A stretch of DNA of 53,675 nt from the NCBI GenBank assembly GCA_029777335.1, contig JAKOSN010000065.1, positions 1 to 53,675 on the forward strand. The letters are read 5' to 3'. Shown here piece by piece: positions 17,290 to 26,625 of the stretch. The stretch comes from Planctomycetota bacterium (GTDB taxonomy: Bacteria > Planctomycetota > Planctomycetia > Gemmatales > Gemmataceae). The translations under genes and the position numbers were made by a program. Positions within the stretch are counted from its first letter, which is position 1. Each line of letters opens with the position of its first letter. The notes beneath the pieces were generated by a model that worked only from the letters and a program-made list of their open reading frames with translations, did no database searches and was not told the DNA's origin.

Positions 17290-18792
17290 TTACATCATGT
17301 TCATGCCGAGGAGGAACTCGGCATTCGACTTCGCTTTCTTCAAGCGCGCGGTCATCAGTTCCATTGCTTCCACCGGGTGCATATCGGCGAGTACCCGGCG
17401 TAGGGCACGTACCCGATCCACTTCTTCCGGATGAAGTAGCAATTCTTCCTTGCGGGTGCCGGAGCGATTGATGTCGATGGCCGGCCAGACGCGCTTGTCG
17501 ACCAGGCGGCGATCGAGGTGCAACTCCATGTTGCCAGTGCCCTTGAACTCCTCGAAGATCACTTCATCCATGCGTGAGCCGGTATCGATCAAGGCGGTCG
17601 CCAGGATGGTCAGCGAGCCTCCTTCCTCGATGTTGCGGGCCGCGCCGAAGAACCGCTTCGGTTTCTGCATCGCATTGGAATCGAGACCACCAGAGAGCAG
17701 CTTGCCGCCACTGGGTGCCTCGGTGTTATGCGCCCGGGCGAGCCGGGTAATGGAATCGAGCAAGAGCACCACATCGCGGCCATCTTCAACGAGGCGTTTC
17801 GCCTTCTCCAGAGCAATATCGCTGACATGCACATGCTCGGAGGAAGGTTCGTCGAAGGTACTGGCAACCACCTCGGCCGTCGGGCCAGCCACGGTGCGGA
17901 CCATATCGGTCACTTCTTCGGGGCGTTCATCAATGAGGAGCACAATTAAATAGCACTCGGGGTGATTTTTCTTGATCGCGAGTGCCATCTTCTGCAGCAA
18001 GACGGTTTTGCCGGCCCGCGGCGGAGAGACGATCAGTCCACGCTGTCCCTTCCCAATGGGAGTTACCAGATCGATAACGCGCGTGGAAAGCTCGCCCGGA
18101 TCGGTCTCCAGAATCAAGCGCTGATGGGGATGCAGGGGGGTGAGATCTTCAAAAACGGTCGGTCGGATCTTCTCTTCGGGGGCGTGACCGTTGACCGCTT
18201 CCACCTGCATCAGGGCGAAATTATCCTGTCCCTCAATGGGAAGGCGAATCGGTCCTTCGACCACCAGGCCCGTCCGCAGCCCCAGGCGACGGATCTGACT
18301 GGGAGAGACGTAAATATCCTCTGGGGAGGCGAGATAATTATGGGCCGCAGAGCGCAGGAAGCCGTACCCGTCGGGGAGTACCTCGAGCGTCCCCGAACCC
18401 CGCACCACCTCGCCTCGTTCGATCTGGCGACGGACCACGGCGACGATGAGCTGGGCGCGATTCATCCCCGTGTGTTCGCTGATCCCTTCCTTCTCCGCGA
18501 GCTGGAAGAGTTTCGGCATGGGGAGGCGGTACAGGTCGTCCAGTCGAAGCAGCTGTCCCCCGCGGCGCGTCGTTTCGGAAGATCGGCGGGATTCGCGTTC
18601 CACATCGACCGAAGACGCGGAACGGGCAGGGGGGGTGGCAGGGGAACTGGGAGCCGAGGTACTCGGGGCCGTTCCCGCCATCGCCGGGGTCGCAGGGGGA
18701 CTTTCTGGGCGACGTGTCAGGCGGCGTCGTGGCGGGTTCGTCAGCCCCGCGGGACGTTCACTCGATCCTTCGTCGCTACGGGCGATGGCCAT
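17290..18792 (-). CDS. rho: Transcription termination factor Rho
   Basis: About 500 residues. Hexameric RNA helicase that ends transcription on untranslated RNA. The first 75 or so residues are a low-complexity Arg/Pro/Ser/Thr/Ala extension. Then come the Rho N-terminal helical domain ([20 protein letters not shown]), the cold-shock-like RNA-binding domain ([15 protein letters not shown]), and the ATPase core with Walker A at about 255-264 ([12 protein letters not shown]) followed by [12 protein letters not shown] and [15 protein letters not shown]. The Q-loop/R-loop region [22 protein letters not shown] and the motif [11 protein letters not shown] are present. The start at 18792 is chosen because GGAGGA precedes it; in-frame ATGs at 18807 and 18810 lack this. 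Candidate promoter at about 19015-19043. Confidence 0.96.
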   Translation of the reverse strand: MAIARSDEGSSERPAGLTNPPRRRLTRRPESPPATPAMAGTAPSTSAPSSPATPPARSASSVDVERESRRSSETTRRGGQLLRLDDLYRLPMPKLFQLAEKEGISEHTGMNRAQLIVAVVRRQIERGEVVRGSGTLEVLPDGYGFLRSAAHNYLASPEDIYVSPSQIRRLGLRTGLVVEGPIRLPIEGQDNFALMQVEAVNGHAPEEKIRPTVFEDLTPLHPHQRLILETDPGELSTRVIDLVTPIGKGQRGLIVSPPRAGKTVLLQKMALAIKKNHPECYLIVLLIDERPEEVTDMVRTVAGPTAEVVASTFDEPSSEHVHVSDIALEKAKRLVEDGRDVVLLLDSITRLARAHNTEAPSGGKLLSGGLDSNAMQKPKRFFGAARNIEEGGSLTILATALIDTGSRMDEVIFEEFKGTGNMELHLDRRLVDKRVWPAIDINRSGTRKEELLLHPEEVDRVRALRRVLADMHPVEAMELMTARLKKAKSNAEFLLGMNMM

Positions 18793-19166
18793 AGGCTTTT
18801 CCTCCATCATGTGAGCCTGTTCAAACAGGGGTTGCGTTCCAAAAATGAAATTTGTCTCTTGGTTGGCCGAGATCCGGAAAAGGCGTATTGCTCCGGGTTG
18901 CGCGGCAGGCTGGGTCAATGTGCAGACTTCAATGAGACCATACTCTGGGAAGTATGGCAGTCGAAAAGTGAAGCCAGCGGAAAAGAATCGTACTCCTGCA
19001 CGATCTTGGTAATAATTATAGCGAACCGGCAAGGAGATTCCAGAGCACGACTCCGATTCCCCGTCTGGGATTTTCTCCCCAGGCCGCTCTGCATGGAATT
19101 CTTGACATCGGGATGACTCCGGGATCGGCTCCTGGCTCTCGTCCTCCGCCCACTCCTGAGGCTGTT
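18793..19166. other. Divergent intergenic region, rho leader
   Basis: 374 bases with no credible gene between divergently transcribed rho and the zinc-ribbon gene. It contains a candidate rho promoter (listed separately), which would give a leader of about 215 nucleotides. TTGACA at 19102-19107 points toward the zinc-ribbon gene, but no good -10 follows at 16-18 bases. Confidence 0.5.
19015..19043 (-). promoter_or_regulatory. Candidate rho promoter
   Basis: On the minus strand a perfect TATAAT (19020-19015) is preceded, 17 bases away, by a weak CTGGAA -35 (19043-19038). It is the best sigma-70-like match upstream of rho. It is only a consensus match; no transcript evidence is available from sequence. 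Confidence 0.35.
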
Positions 19167-20165
19167 ATGCGTTCGTGGTTCGAGGCGGTTCAGAAGCGCT
19201 GGCAGGGGTGGTGGCAAGCGCCGTCGGGGCCGCGTGTCCCTTATCGTCTCACCTGTTCGTGCGGGCGAGTGACCGAGGGATTTCGCGCCGCCACCCATCG
19301 GATCCATCCCTGCGCGGAGTGTGGGAGAAAACTCTTCATTCTACCGTACTCGCCGTTTCCGAGGGCGTTTGTTCCCCCCGTCGATCCTCCCCCTGGACCG
19401 GCTCGGCCCGTCTGGGGCCCCTGGGTCATCCCTGGGCTCGCGACTGTGAGCACGCTTCTGATTGTCACGCTGCTTCTCGTCTGGATAGTCGAGGCCCTGC
19501 GTCCCCCCGGAGAGCAATCATCCCCCACGTCGGCACGGGGCGAACCCGTTTCCACCCGGGTGATCGCTCAGATGGAGGTCGCTCAGGCGCTTCTGGCAAA
19601 GGGCAACTTTCGGGAGGCACACAAACAATTAAAAGAGTGTCAGGATCTGGTGCAAGGTCATCCTGAGTCGCTCTCTCCGCGCGCGCGACGCTCGTTACAG
19701 CAACTCTCTCGCCAGGCGGACCTCCTTGCCCAGTTATTGCGAGAACCCCTGGAAGACATTGTCCGCCAGGCCCAGCTCTGTCGAAGCGAGGAGGAGTGGC
19801 AAGCGCAGTTTCGCGATTTTCAGGGCAAGGGAGTCTTCTTTGACGACTGGTTTCGCCGCCAGGGAAAAACGTTCGTGCAGCAAGGATACGAAGTGCGCGT
19901 GGGCACCGAGGTCGTCCGGGTCGAGTTCGATCTTGCCTTGCTGGGGCGGATGGAAAATGCCCTCCCGAGGCGATTATTGCTGGGCGCACGCCTGGCCAGC
20001 GTGGCGCGGGAACGAGAAGGCCACTGGGTGATTCGGTTCGAGCCGGAAAGCGGAGTGTTGCTCACCGACGAGGGGGCCGCCGCAGCCTGCGGGCTGGCTC
20101 CCCTCGATGCCGACTTACGTGGGGTTATTGCCTGGCAAGCGGAGTGGATCAGAAACAATCCCTGA
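19167..20165 (+). CDS. Zinc-ribbon membrane protein of unknown function
   Basis: About 332 residues. The N-terminal zinc ribbon has paired cysteines (TCSCGRVTEGFR, then HPCAECGRKLFIL). A proline-rich linker and one transmembrane helix (PGLATVSTLLIVTLLLVWIV) near residue 105-125 follow. The rest is a soluble helical region (EVAQALLAKGNFREAHKQLK) resembling a TPR-like hairpin, then a compact C-terminal domain. The start at 19167 has a GAGG nine bases upstream; an ATG at 19113 is possible but less supported. The gene converges with the PPC-domain gene, with only ten bases between stop codons. The domain order zinc ribbon-helix-TPR-like is frequent among planctomycete hypotheticals, but I do not recognise a function. 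Confidence 0.75.
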   Translation: MRSWFEAVQKRWQGWWQAPSGPRVPYRLTCSCGRVTEGFRAATHRIHPCAECGRKLFILPYSPFPRAFVPPVDPPPGPARPVWGPWVIPGLATVSTLLIVTLLLVWIVEALRPPGEQSSPTSARGEPVSTRVIAQMEVAQALLAKGNFREAHKQLKECQDLVQGHPESLSPRARRSLQQLSRQADLLAQLLREPLEDIVRQAQLCRSEEEWQAQFRDFQGKGVFFDDWFRRQGKTFVQQGYEVRVGTEVVRVEFDLALLGRMENALPRRLLLGARLASVAREREGHWVIRFEPESGVLLTDEGAAAACGLAPLDADLRGVIAWQAEWIRNNP

Positions 20166-20175
20166 TTCCGCGCTG

Positions 20176-22188
20176 TCACTTCCTGGCAATCGTCAGGGTG
20201 ACGCCCGTTGTATGCCTCTGGTTCCCCAGCATGGGAGCTGTTCCGACCGCCTGCACCTCCACCTTGGGGGCCACGGCAGCGGTCGGACCCGCCGAGAGCT
20301 CCACATCGATGCTCTCTTTTCCCGCCGGGATGATCACTTTTGGAGCGGTCACCTGTGCAGGGAGATACCGCAGTTCCACTTCGATCGGCCCCATGTACCC
20401 CTTGCGCATCGCGGCAACTTTTACCTTCGCCTTGGTGCCCGGAGCCAGGGGAACGGTCGCCGGCGTGGCAGCCAGGGTAAATCCCGCCCCACTGGCGATG
20501 TTGAGCGCCAGTTGAGATTCCAGTTGTGGAGGCGGGTAGGGGAGATTGCCAAGCGCCTGCATGACATTCGGTCGACTGGTGGCAACGCGAATCAAGGGTT
20601 TGCCTCCGATGCTGGCCTTGCCCAGAAGTGTCATGGCATGCACGCCAACTAGGGCGTCGGGAGTGCACTTGAGTGTCAGCGTGGCGGCAGGCGTGTTTGG
20701 TTTGGCCGGCTGCCCCTGAGGAATCACCACCTGGCCTGTGACTCCCCCCGGTCCCATCACAGTCACCTCAATGGGCCCGGGGTAATCTCGGCGCGTGCAC
20801 AGGATCGGGATGTTAACCGTTCCTCCCTGAGCGACGGAGTAGCGATCAGCGGCCACTGTAAGATCAAAGCTCGGTTGATACGCCGTTAAGGTCAGATGAT
20901 AGGTTTCTGTCGGCCCGCCCCAGTAATGGAGGTGCTCCACTGCGAGGGTGTAGTCGCCATCGGCCATGGCCGTGAAGTCAAGGCGTGCCGCCGGCGTGTC
21001 CGGGTTGGAGACGGCGACCTGCCCCCCCTTGGCATCGCGGAGCACAAGGTAGACTTCCGCCGGAGAAAGAAGCTCGTGCGTTTGTGCCTCGATCACGTAG
21101 CGTTGCCCCTTGCGCGCAGCGAAAACATAGTGATCGATGTCGCCCTTGGTCTGGAACTGGCCCGAGAGTCCGCACGGGATGGTCAGTCGCATCGCCTTGC
21201 CCGGTTCATTGTTGGGCTCCTGCTCCACCACCTCGTCCATATCGCTCACTCCAAGGAGGACCGGCCAACCGTGCAAGCCGTTACCCCCGCGCGGGGCGAG
21301 CCAGAGGTGGCCGACGGCTGGATCGGTGGGTGCTGTCACCTCGACAGGGAGAGTTCCTTCGACGGTGGGTCCAGTAAAGCGAACCGCCGCCTTGGTTCCA
21401 CGCTTGAGGAACATGGGCATCGGGGTGGTGGCACAGGGGAAATCGCCGACGCGGAGACGATAGTTGAAATCGGCACCTCCAGCGTAAAGAACATCACGGA
21501 TCTCGATCACATATTCACCTGCATCCTTGAAGGTGTGCGTCAGGCGGGAATCGGTCTGGCACCCCGGAGCATCATTGCTGTGTCCACCATTAACTTCTCG
21601 CCCCGTGGCGGACTCGAAGAGGGTGATTTGCGGATCGAGAACGCTTCCGAGTCGACGGCCCAGAACTTCAAAACTCACGCGTTCGCCGGCCTTGACCTTG
21701 AACCGAAAATAGTCGCTTTTCTCCTTATCAACTTTCCCGACCACCACCGAGGGGATGGGAATCTGTTGAGCCGACTCCCGGGAATTGTTATTGCCTGCCT
21801 CCACGACTTCAGGGAGATCGTCCAGGCAGAAGAGACGGAAGTTGGATACCCCTCGCTCCGTTCCCAGGCGTAAACTATGATATCCCATGGGAGCGTCCCG
21901 GGGGATCTCCAGTTGGACGCGTAACCGAGTTTTGTCGCGACCATTGGTTCCCTCGAGGGGAATCACGATGCGTGCGGGAAAGCTGGTCCAGACTCCCTGA
22001 GGCTCATCCAGGTTGGTCCCCGACAAGGTAAGCGAGATCGCCTTGCCAGGCTGGGCACCTCCTTGCGAGAGACCAGACAAGACCGGGGCAGCTGCGGGAG
22101 GTTGTGCCTTTAGTGCAGGACTCCCCCCAAACATGCCACAGATTCCACCAACCAGGGTTACAAGAGATAAAATGCGTGAACCGAACAT
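20176..22188 (-). CDS. Exported protein with two PPC (pre-peptidase C-terminal) domains
   Basis: About 670 residues. The start at 22188 gives a signal peptide (MFGSRILSLVTLVGGICGMF, cleavage near ALKAQ). An IPT/Ig-like opening strand (LSGLSQGGAQPGKAISLTLSG) is followed by a PPC domain at about 140-250 (VDKEKSDYFRFKVKAGERVS, DAGEYVIEIRD). A second PPC domain lies at about 325-430 (TKGDIDHYVFAARKGQRYVI, ADGDYTLAVEH). The C-terminal 200 residues are beta-sandwich-like. PPC domains are usually carried by secreted enzymes or surface proteins and are thought to bind polymers or aid secretion. No catalytic domain is visible, so this is probably a structural or binding protein. Confidence 0.85.
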   Translation of the reverse strand: MFGSRILSLVTLVGGICGMFGGSPALKAQPPAAAPVLSGLSQGGAQPGKAISLTLSGTNLDEPQGVWTSFPARIVIPLEGTNGRDKTRLRVQLEIPRDAPMGYHSLRLGTERGVSNFRLFCLDDLPEVVEAGNNNSRESAQQIPIPSVVVGKVDKEKSDYFRFKVKAGERVSFEVLGRRLGSVLDPQITLFESATGREVNGGHSNDAPGCQTDSRLTHTFKDAGEYVIEIRDVLYAGGADFNYRLRVGDFPCATTPMPMFLKRGTKAAVRFTGPTVEGTLPVEVTAPTDPAVGHLWLAPRGGNGLHGWPVLLGVSDMDEVVEQEPNNEPGKAMRLTIPCGLSGQFQTKGDIDHYVFAARKGQRYVIEAQTHELLSPAEVYLVLRDAKGGQVAVSNPDTPAARLDFTAMADGDYTLAVEHLHYWGGPTETYHLTLTAYQPSFDLTVAADRYSVAQGGTVNIPILCTRRDYPGPIEVTVMGPGGVTGQVVIPQGQPAKPNTPAATLTLKCTPDALVGVHAMTLLGKASIGGKPLIRVATSRPNVMQALGNLPYPPPQLESQLALNIASGAGFTLAATPATVPLAPGTKAKVKVAAMRKGYMGPIEVELRYLPAQVTAPKVIIPAGKESIDVELSAGPTAAVAPKVEVQAVGTAPMLGNQRHTTGVTLTIARK

Positions 22189-22433
22189 GGGAGTGCCTCT
22201 CAGGTGGGGACGAACCGGGTGAGTTATGCTGATCATATCGCACAACTCTTTGGTGGGCGAACGGAAAAACCTGAACGTGTGGCGAGAAGGTCCCATGGGA
22301 GGAGTACCCTATCAAGGACCACCGCAGTATCCTGTCGAAAAGAGAAGCTATAGTTGATTCGGTGCCATCCCATCGCCCCTTTGGAGATGATTACAGGCCC
22401 TGCTGTCGTATGGTGAGGGCCAGGGAGGTCACG

Positions 22434-24044
22434 GTGAGGCGGACCATCCGCTTACGCGGTCTAAATGGCGCTGTGAAAGGACAGGTCTGGGAGGGGTCCG
22501 ATCTGCTGCGGGTCGGCCGTGTCGAGCCCCTGGAAGTGATCCTGGACGACCCTTCGGTCAGTCGGCTGCATGCGGAGTTGCGCGCCGCCGAGCGCGGGTG
22601 GCGAGTCCGCGACATGGGCAGCACGAATGGCACCCGTCTGAACGGAGTTCGTGTCGGGTCGGGGCAATGGCCTCTGCACGAACGCGATCTCCTGCAATTT
22701 GGCGAAGTGGCGGTGGTGGTGGAGTCGGTCAGCGAGGAGAGACCCTCCGCAGGGTCGGAGCTAGCTGGGACAGACCAGATGCGCGTGGAGGCCACCACCC
22801 GCACCACCTGGGAAGAGGCCCTCCAGGGGGTGGCCTTCGATAGTCACCGCACCCCTCGTGCCGGAGAACAGCTTTTCGCCCTGGTTCGGGCCGGACATCA
22901 TCTCGGTCACATCGAGCGCGAAGAAGATCTCCTGCATGCCATTCTGGAAGACGCCGTCTCCGTGCTGGATGCGCAGCGCGGCGCGATCGTGCTGGCCGAG
23001 TCGCCGGAAGGCCCGCTCAAACTCAAAGCGCTCGTGACCGGCCGGAGCAACCCCAAGGCTGTCGCCAATGGCCGCCCCGAACCGACCGGGCGCTTCCATT
23101 TTAGCCAGAGCCTGGCGATGCGCTGCTTTACCAAGGGCGAGTCGATTCTTTGCCACCGCGCCGACGAGGATCCTGAACTTGCCCTTGCCAAGAGTATCGC
23201 TGGGGGAAGCATGGCCTCGGTGGTCTGTGTGCTGCTGCGTACCCCACGCAAACGGTTAGGGGTGCTCCATCTCGACCGGTCTCCCTGGCAAAAAGCATTC
23301 ACCCAGGACGAACTCTATCTTGCCGATGCGCTGGCGGCTCAGGTCTCGGCCGGCATTGAGAGCGCACAACTCCTGCGACGACAGCGGGATCTCTTCCTCG
23401 AAACAATCACTACGCTCGCCCAGGCCGTGGAAATGCGCGACGAGTATACGGGGAATCACACCACGCGCGTGACCACCTATTCGCTCCACCTCGCCGAGCG
23501 ATTGGAAATGCCCGCCAACGACATCGAGTTGATTCGCATCGGCACCCCGCTGCACGACATCGGCAAGATCGGCATCGACGACGCCATCCTTCGCAAACCC
23601 GATCGCCTCACCCCGGAAGAGTTTGCGATCATGAAATCGCATACCGTCAAGGGCGCGGACATCCTGAGCACCATCCGCGATCTCCGTCCCATCATCCCCA
23701 TCGTGCGTTCGCATCATGAACGTTGGGATGGCAAGGGCTACCCGGATGGATCGGCAGGCAATGAGATCTCTCCGCTCGCGCGCGTGGTGGCCCTGGCCGA
23801 TGCGTTTGATGCGATGACCTCGGATCGACCGTATCGCAAGGGGATGCCGGTAGCTGCGGCCTTCGCGGAGATTGAGAAGGGGTGTGGCTCTCAGTTCGAT
23901 CCGACGTTCGCTGCGGTTTTCCTGGACATGCGCGACGAGATCGTGCACCAGATGAAAAAGCTGCTCGCGGTGGGAAGTTCGACGGTAATCGCTCCCGCGG
24001 CAATCGCCGAAGGCACGGGAAAAGCACCCGTACCCTCGGCGTGA
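22434..24044 (+). CDS. FHA-GAF-HD-GYP signalling protein (predicted cyclic-di-GMP phosphodiesterase)
   Basis: About 536 residues. An FHA domain at about 22-98 (LLRVGRV, SVSRLHAEL, GSTNGTRLNGV) should bind phosphothreonine. A GAF domain spans about 150-310 (EDAVSVLDAQRGAIVLAESP). The HD-GYP domain spans about 325-510, with HTTRVTTYS, LHDIGKIGIDD, MKSHTVKGADIL and HHERWDGKGYPDG, so the metal ligands and GYP motif are intact. This class hydrolyses cyclic-di-GMP. The GTG start at 22434 is preferred because GGGAGG lies five bases upstream; an ATG at 22410 has no ribosome binding site. The gene ends seven bases from the convergent sat gene. Combining FHA with HD-GYP suggests a link between protein kinases and cyclic-di-GMP. 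Confidence 0.9.
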   Translation: MRRTIRLRGLNGAVKGQVWEGSDLLRVGRVEPLEVILDDPSVSRLHAELRAAERGWRVRDMGSTNGTRLNGVRVGSGQWPLHERDLLQFGEVAVVVESVSEERPSAGSELAGTDQMRVEATTRTTWEEALQGVAFDSHRTPRAGEQLFALVRAGHHLGHIEREEDLLHAILEDAVSVLDAQRGAIVLAESPEGPLKLKALVTGRSNPKAVANGRPEPTGRFHFSQSLAMRCFTKGESILCHRADEDPELALAKSIAGGSMASVVCVLLRTPRKRLGVLHLDRSPWQKAFTQDELYLADALAAQVSAGIESAQLLRRQRDLFLETITTLAQAVEMRDEYTGNHTTRVTTYSLHLAERLEMPANDIELIRIGTPLHDIGKIGIDDAILRKPDRLTPEEFAIMKSHTVKGADILSTIRDLRPIIPIVRSHHERWDGKGYPDGSAGNEISPLARVVALADAFDAMTSDRPYRKGMPVAAAFAEIEKGCGSQFDPTFAAVFLDMRDEIVHQMKKLLAVGSSTVIAPAAIAEGTGKAPVPSA

Positions 24045-24051
24045 TCCCCGG

Positions 24052-25311
24052 TCAGCGGACCTGCATCCGGTCGATCAAAATCCGGGCCGTCTCCGGGCGC
24101 ATGATGCGTGGATCAGGGAGTTCTCCCTTGCGGAGTTTCTCACGCAGTTCGCGCCCGCTGATCGACACCTGTTTGTAGCCCCTGGGGCCGTACTCATCGA
24201 CCAGTCCCACCCGTCCGAGTTCTTCATAGAAGGCGGCAAACCCAATCTTCACCGGCTTGATCTTCAGATCGCCCCTGAGTGAATCGAACTTGCGCTGGGC
24301 CGCCAGTCCATCCCAGATATCCGTGCCATCCTCGTAGGGAGCATCGGCGTGTTTTCGGCCGATGATGATGTCGGTGAAGCCAAAGTTCTGGCGGTAGATG
24401 GCGTGCATGATCGCCTCCTTGGGTCCGCCGTAGAACATCTTGATATCAAGCCCAAGAAGAATAATGCGATCGGAAATCTCGCACTTGACCTGCTCCCACA
24501 AGCTCGCATCCTGGTCACCCTGTCCCAGCGCCCGGCTTTCCACCAGGGCTCGATAGGTGCGCATGCGCGTAACCGCATCCACATCGTCGCCCTTGGTTTC
24601 GCCTACCAGCGGATTGAGGACCGCCCCTGCGAAATGCCCTTCGCGTGTCAGTCGTTCCAGTCCTGCGACCAGGGCGTATTCATGGGCACGATGCAGAGGA
24701 TTGCGCGTCTGGAAGGCAACCACCCGCTGCCATTGCTTCTCCTTGAACAGCGCGCGGGTTTCCCGCGGCGAGAGCACAAACCGACCGTACTCTGGATGCT
24801 TGGGTTGCGGGAGGACCTGCACCTCGCCCCCCAGGAGGTGCGTGCGCGGATCGGCATTGGTCAGCCGTGCGCCCGGATGATCCATGCGCTCCGTGCCGTA
24901 CACACTTTTCAGATACTCCACCTTGTCCCAGGGATAGACATCGTTGACCAGCAAAGAGCCGACCACTTCATTCTGGCTGTTGACCAGGGCCACGGTTTCG
25001 CCGGGGCGGATGGTCTTCGCCAACGACTCCTCGACCGGGAAGGCCAGCGGAATCGTCCAGGCATACGGCTTCCCCTCGTGCAGGAGAACCTCTTCCGCAA
25101 GGACTCGTTGCCAGGTGGCCTGGTTCATCGGCCCGCTCAGGGGGCTGAGGGCGCCGTCTCCCATGCGATACAGAGTGGAGAGATCGGCATCGCTGATGGG
25201 AACACGCTTCTTCCCTGCGAGACTGGAGAGAAAATCGGCTTGCTGGGCAGCGGGGACCTGTCGATCAACGGGTTGCGTGAGTCCGCCATGGGGCGGAATA
25301 AGATCGGCCAT
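24052..25311 (-). CDS. sat: Sulfate adenylyltransferase (ATP sulfurylase)
   Basis: About 419 residues, the length of the monodomain Sat/Met3 type. It activates sulfate with ATP to adenosine 5'-phosphosulfate. The ATP-binding [10 protein letters not shown] motif is at residues 201-210, with the N-terminal [15 protein letters not shown] block and the C-terminal [15 protein letters not shown] and [16 protein letters not shown] segments all present. No APS kinase domain is attached, which fits direct APS reduction by the upstream CysH. The gene is last in the operon cysH, Rrf2 regulator, sat, 30 bases after the regulator. Confidence 0.95.
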   Translation of the reverse strand: MADLIPPHGGLTQPVDRQVPAAQQADFLSSLAGKKRVPISDADLSTLYRMGDGALSPLSGPMNQATWQRVLAEEVLLHEGKPYAWTIPLAFPVEESLAKTIRPGETVALVNSQNEVVGSLLVNDVYPWDKVEYLKSVYGTERMDHPGARLTNADPRTHLLGGEVQVLPQPKHPEYGRFVLSPRETRALFKEKQWQRVVAFQTRNPLHRAHEYALVAGLERLTREGHFAGAVLNPLVGETKGDDVDAVTRMRTYRALVESRALGQGDQDASLWEQVKCEISDRIILLGLDIKMFYGGPKEAIMHAIYRQNFGFTDIIIGRKHADAPYEDGTDIWDGLAAQRKFDSLRGDLKIKPVKIGFAAFYEELGRVGLVDEYGPRGYKQVSISGRELREKLRKGELPDPRIMRPETARILIDRMQVR

Positions 25312-25341
25312 GAATGAAACTCCGTGACTAAGGCGATGCGA

Positions 25342-25785
25342 TTAGATCTGGTAGGTGAGGGCGCCCGTTTGCTGCGCGCGGCGCAACAACTCGGCAAGAG
25401 TCAATTCCCGAAGCATGCGCTCCTCGGCTTCCTGAATTTCGCGCCACACCGTGGTGAGTATCCGGACGGCGGAGGTGGCCGGGGAATCCGCCAGGGCGGA
25501 GCGTGCCGCGCGGGAGCGATCTTCGATCGCCTCGATGGCGTTCAGCACATCGGCGAGTGAGATCGCCATCGGCGAACGCGAGAGTTGATAGCCCCCCGCG
25601 GCTCCCCGCACACTTGTCACCAACCCCGCCGTCTTCAGCTGCAGGAGAATCTGGACCAAAAAGCGCGGCGGAATGTTCTGGGCCTCAGCGATGGTCTTGA
25701 TCCGAACGGGCTGATTGTCGGCATAGGTGGCCGCCAGTTCGAGCATGGCGACACAGGCATATTCCGCCTTGGCAGAGACCTTCAT
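25342..25785 (-). CDS. Rrf2 family transcriptional regulator without Fe-S cysteines (CymR-like)
   Basis: About 147 residues. The winged-helix domain opens MKVSAKAEYACVAMLELA and contains PVRIKTIAEAQNIPPRFLVQ, LQLKTAGLVTSVRGAAGGYQ and LADVLNAIE, the standard Rrf2 blocks. The three cysteines that bind the iron-sulfur cluster in IscR and NsrR are missing from the dimerisation region. Cluster-free Rrf2 members such as CymR respond to cysteine metabolism through a partner enzyme. Placement between cysH and sat strongly suggests it controls sulfate assimilation. A palindrome directly before cysH is a candidate binding site. Start chosen from the conserved N-terminus. Confidence 0.92.
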   Translation of the reverse strand: MKVSAKAEYACVAMLELAATYADNQPVRIKTIAEAQNIPPRFLVQILLQLKTAGLVTSVRGAAGGYQLSRSPMAISLADVLNAIEAIEDRSRAARSALADSPATSAVRILTTVWREIQEAEERMLRELTLAELLRRAQQTGALTYQI

Positions 25786-25841
25786 CGCTCGGCTCCGTTG
25801 CGCGAGGGCACACCTCTGGACGCGTGGGGGTTCCGCCGTGA

Positions 25842-26624
25842 TCAGATACCACTTCCTTGCTCGTGTTCGATCACGTGCAGACCACATTCCTTTTTGAGGG
25901 TTCCCGCCCAGCGCCCTGCGCGTTCATCTTCCCCCGGCTGGACAGGTCGAGTGCAAGGCCAGCACCCGATACTGGGGTAACCTTGATCATGAAGAGGATT
26001 ATAGGGAACATTGTGTGTCATGACAAAGGCCCACACCTCCTTGCGCGTCCAGCGGAGCAGAGGATTGACCTTCACGAGGTTAAACTTGGGATCCCACTGG
26101 ATCGGTCGGGCGGCACTGCGTTCCTTCGTTTGATCACCCCGAATTGAACTGATCCAGGCATCGTAGCCCTGGACCGCGCGGCGCAGTGGGAGCACTTTGC
26201 GATCGTAGCAGCACTGATCGGGACGAATGCGATAGAGCGGCCCCCCATGCTCGGCCTCGTATTCCTCCACCGTTTGCTCGGCGCGGACGTATTCCACCTC
26301 GATGCCGTAGCGCGTCTTGAACCGTTCGCGCAGTTCGAGCGTCTCGGGGAACTGATAGCCCGTGTCGAGATTGAAGATCCGCACGGTGGGATCAATCTCG
26401 GCGAGCATGTGCATGAGACAACACCCTTCGGCTCCAAAGGCGGTCGCCATGGTAAGTTTGCGCCCAAAGCGCTCGACTGCCCAGCGGAGCAAGGTCTGCG
26501 GGGTTGCCTCGGCATATTGTTCATTGAGGGATTGATACTCGGCCGGCGTCAAACGGTCTGCGGTGATCACAGGTTGACTCTCCTTCAGCGAGGATCTCAC
26601 AGGCCTCTTCCTTGCCTCTGTCAT
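25842..26624 (-). CDS. cysH: Adenylylsulfate reductase (CysH family, [4Fe-4S] type)
   Basis: About 260 residues. It reduces activated sulfate to sulfite using thioredoxin. The PP-loop-like ATFGAEG-type segment (TAFGAEGCCLMHM) is near residue 61, followed by NLDTGYQFPETLEL. The cysteine pairs CC (138-139) and CWPC (221-224) mark the cluster-bearing APS-type reductase. The redox-active Cys is in KKECGLH at 247. APS rather than PAPS use also fits the absence of an APS kinase in the operon. ATG at 26624 has no Shine-Dalgarno; a palindrome abuts it, so the message may be leaderless. First gene of the cysH-Rrf2-sat operon. Confidence 0.93.
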   Translation of the reverse strand: MTEARKRPVRSSLKESQPVITADRLTPAEYQSLNEQYAEATPQTLLRWAVERFGRKLTMATAFGAEGCCLMHMLAEIDPTVRIFNLDTGYQFPETLELRERFKTRYGIEVEYVRAEQTVEEYEAEHGGPLYRIRPDQCCYDRKVLPLRRAVQGYDAWISSIRGDQTKERSAARPIQWDPKFNLVKVNPLLRWTRKEVWAFVMTHNVPYNPLHDQGYPSIGCWPCTRPVQPGEDERAGRWAGTLKKECGLHVIEHEQGSGI

Positions 26625-26625
26625 C

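Noticed and set aside
20896..21873. 325-residue plus-strand open frame
   Set aside because: Antisense to the PPC-domain protein gene, with no start signal or recognisable domain.
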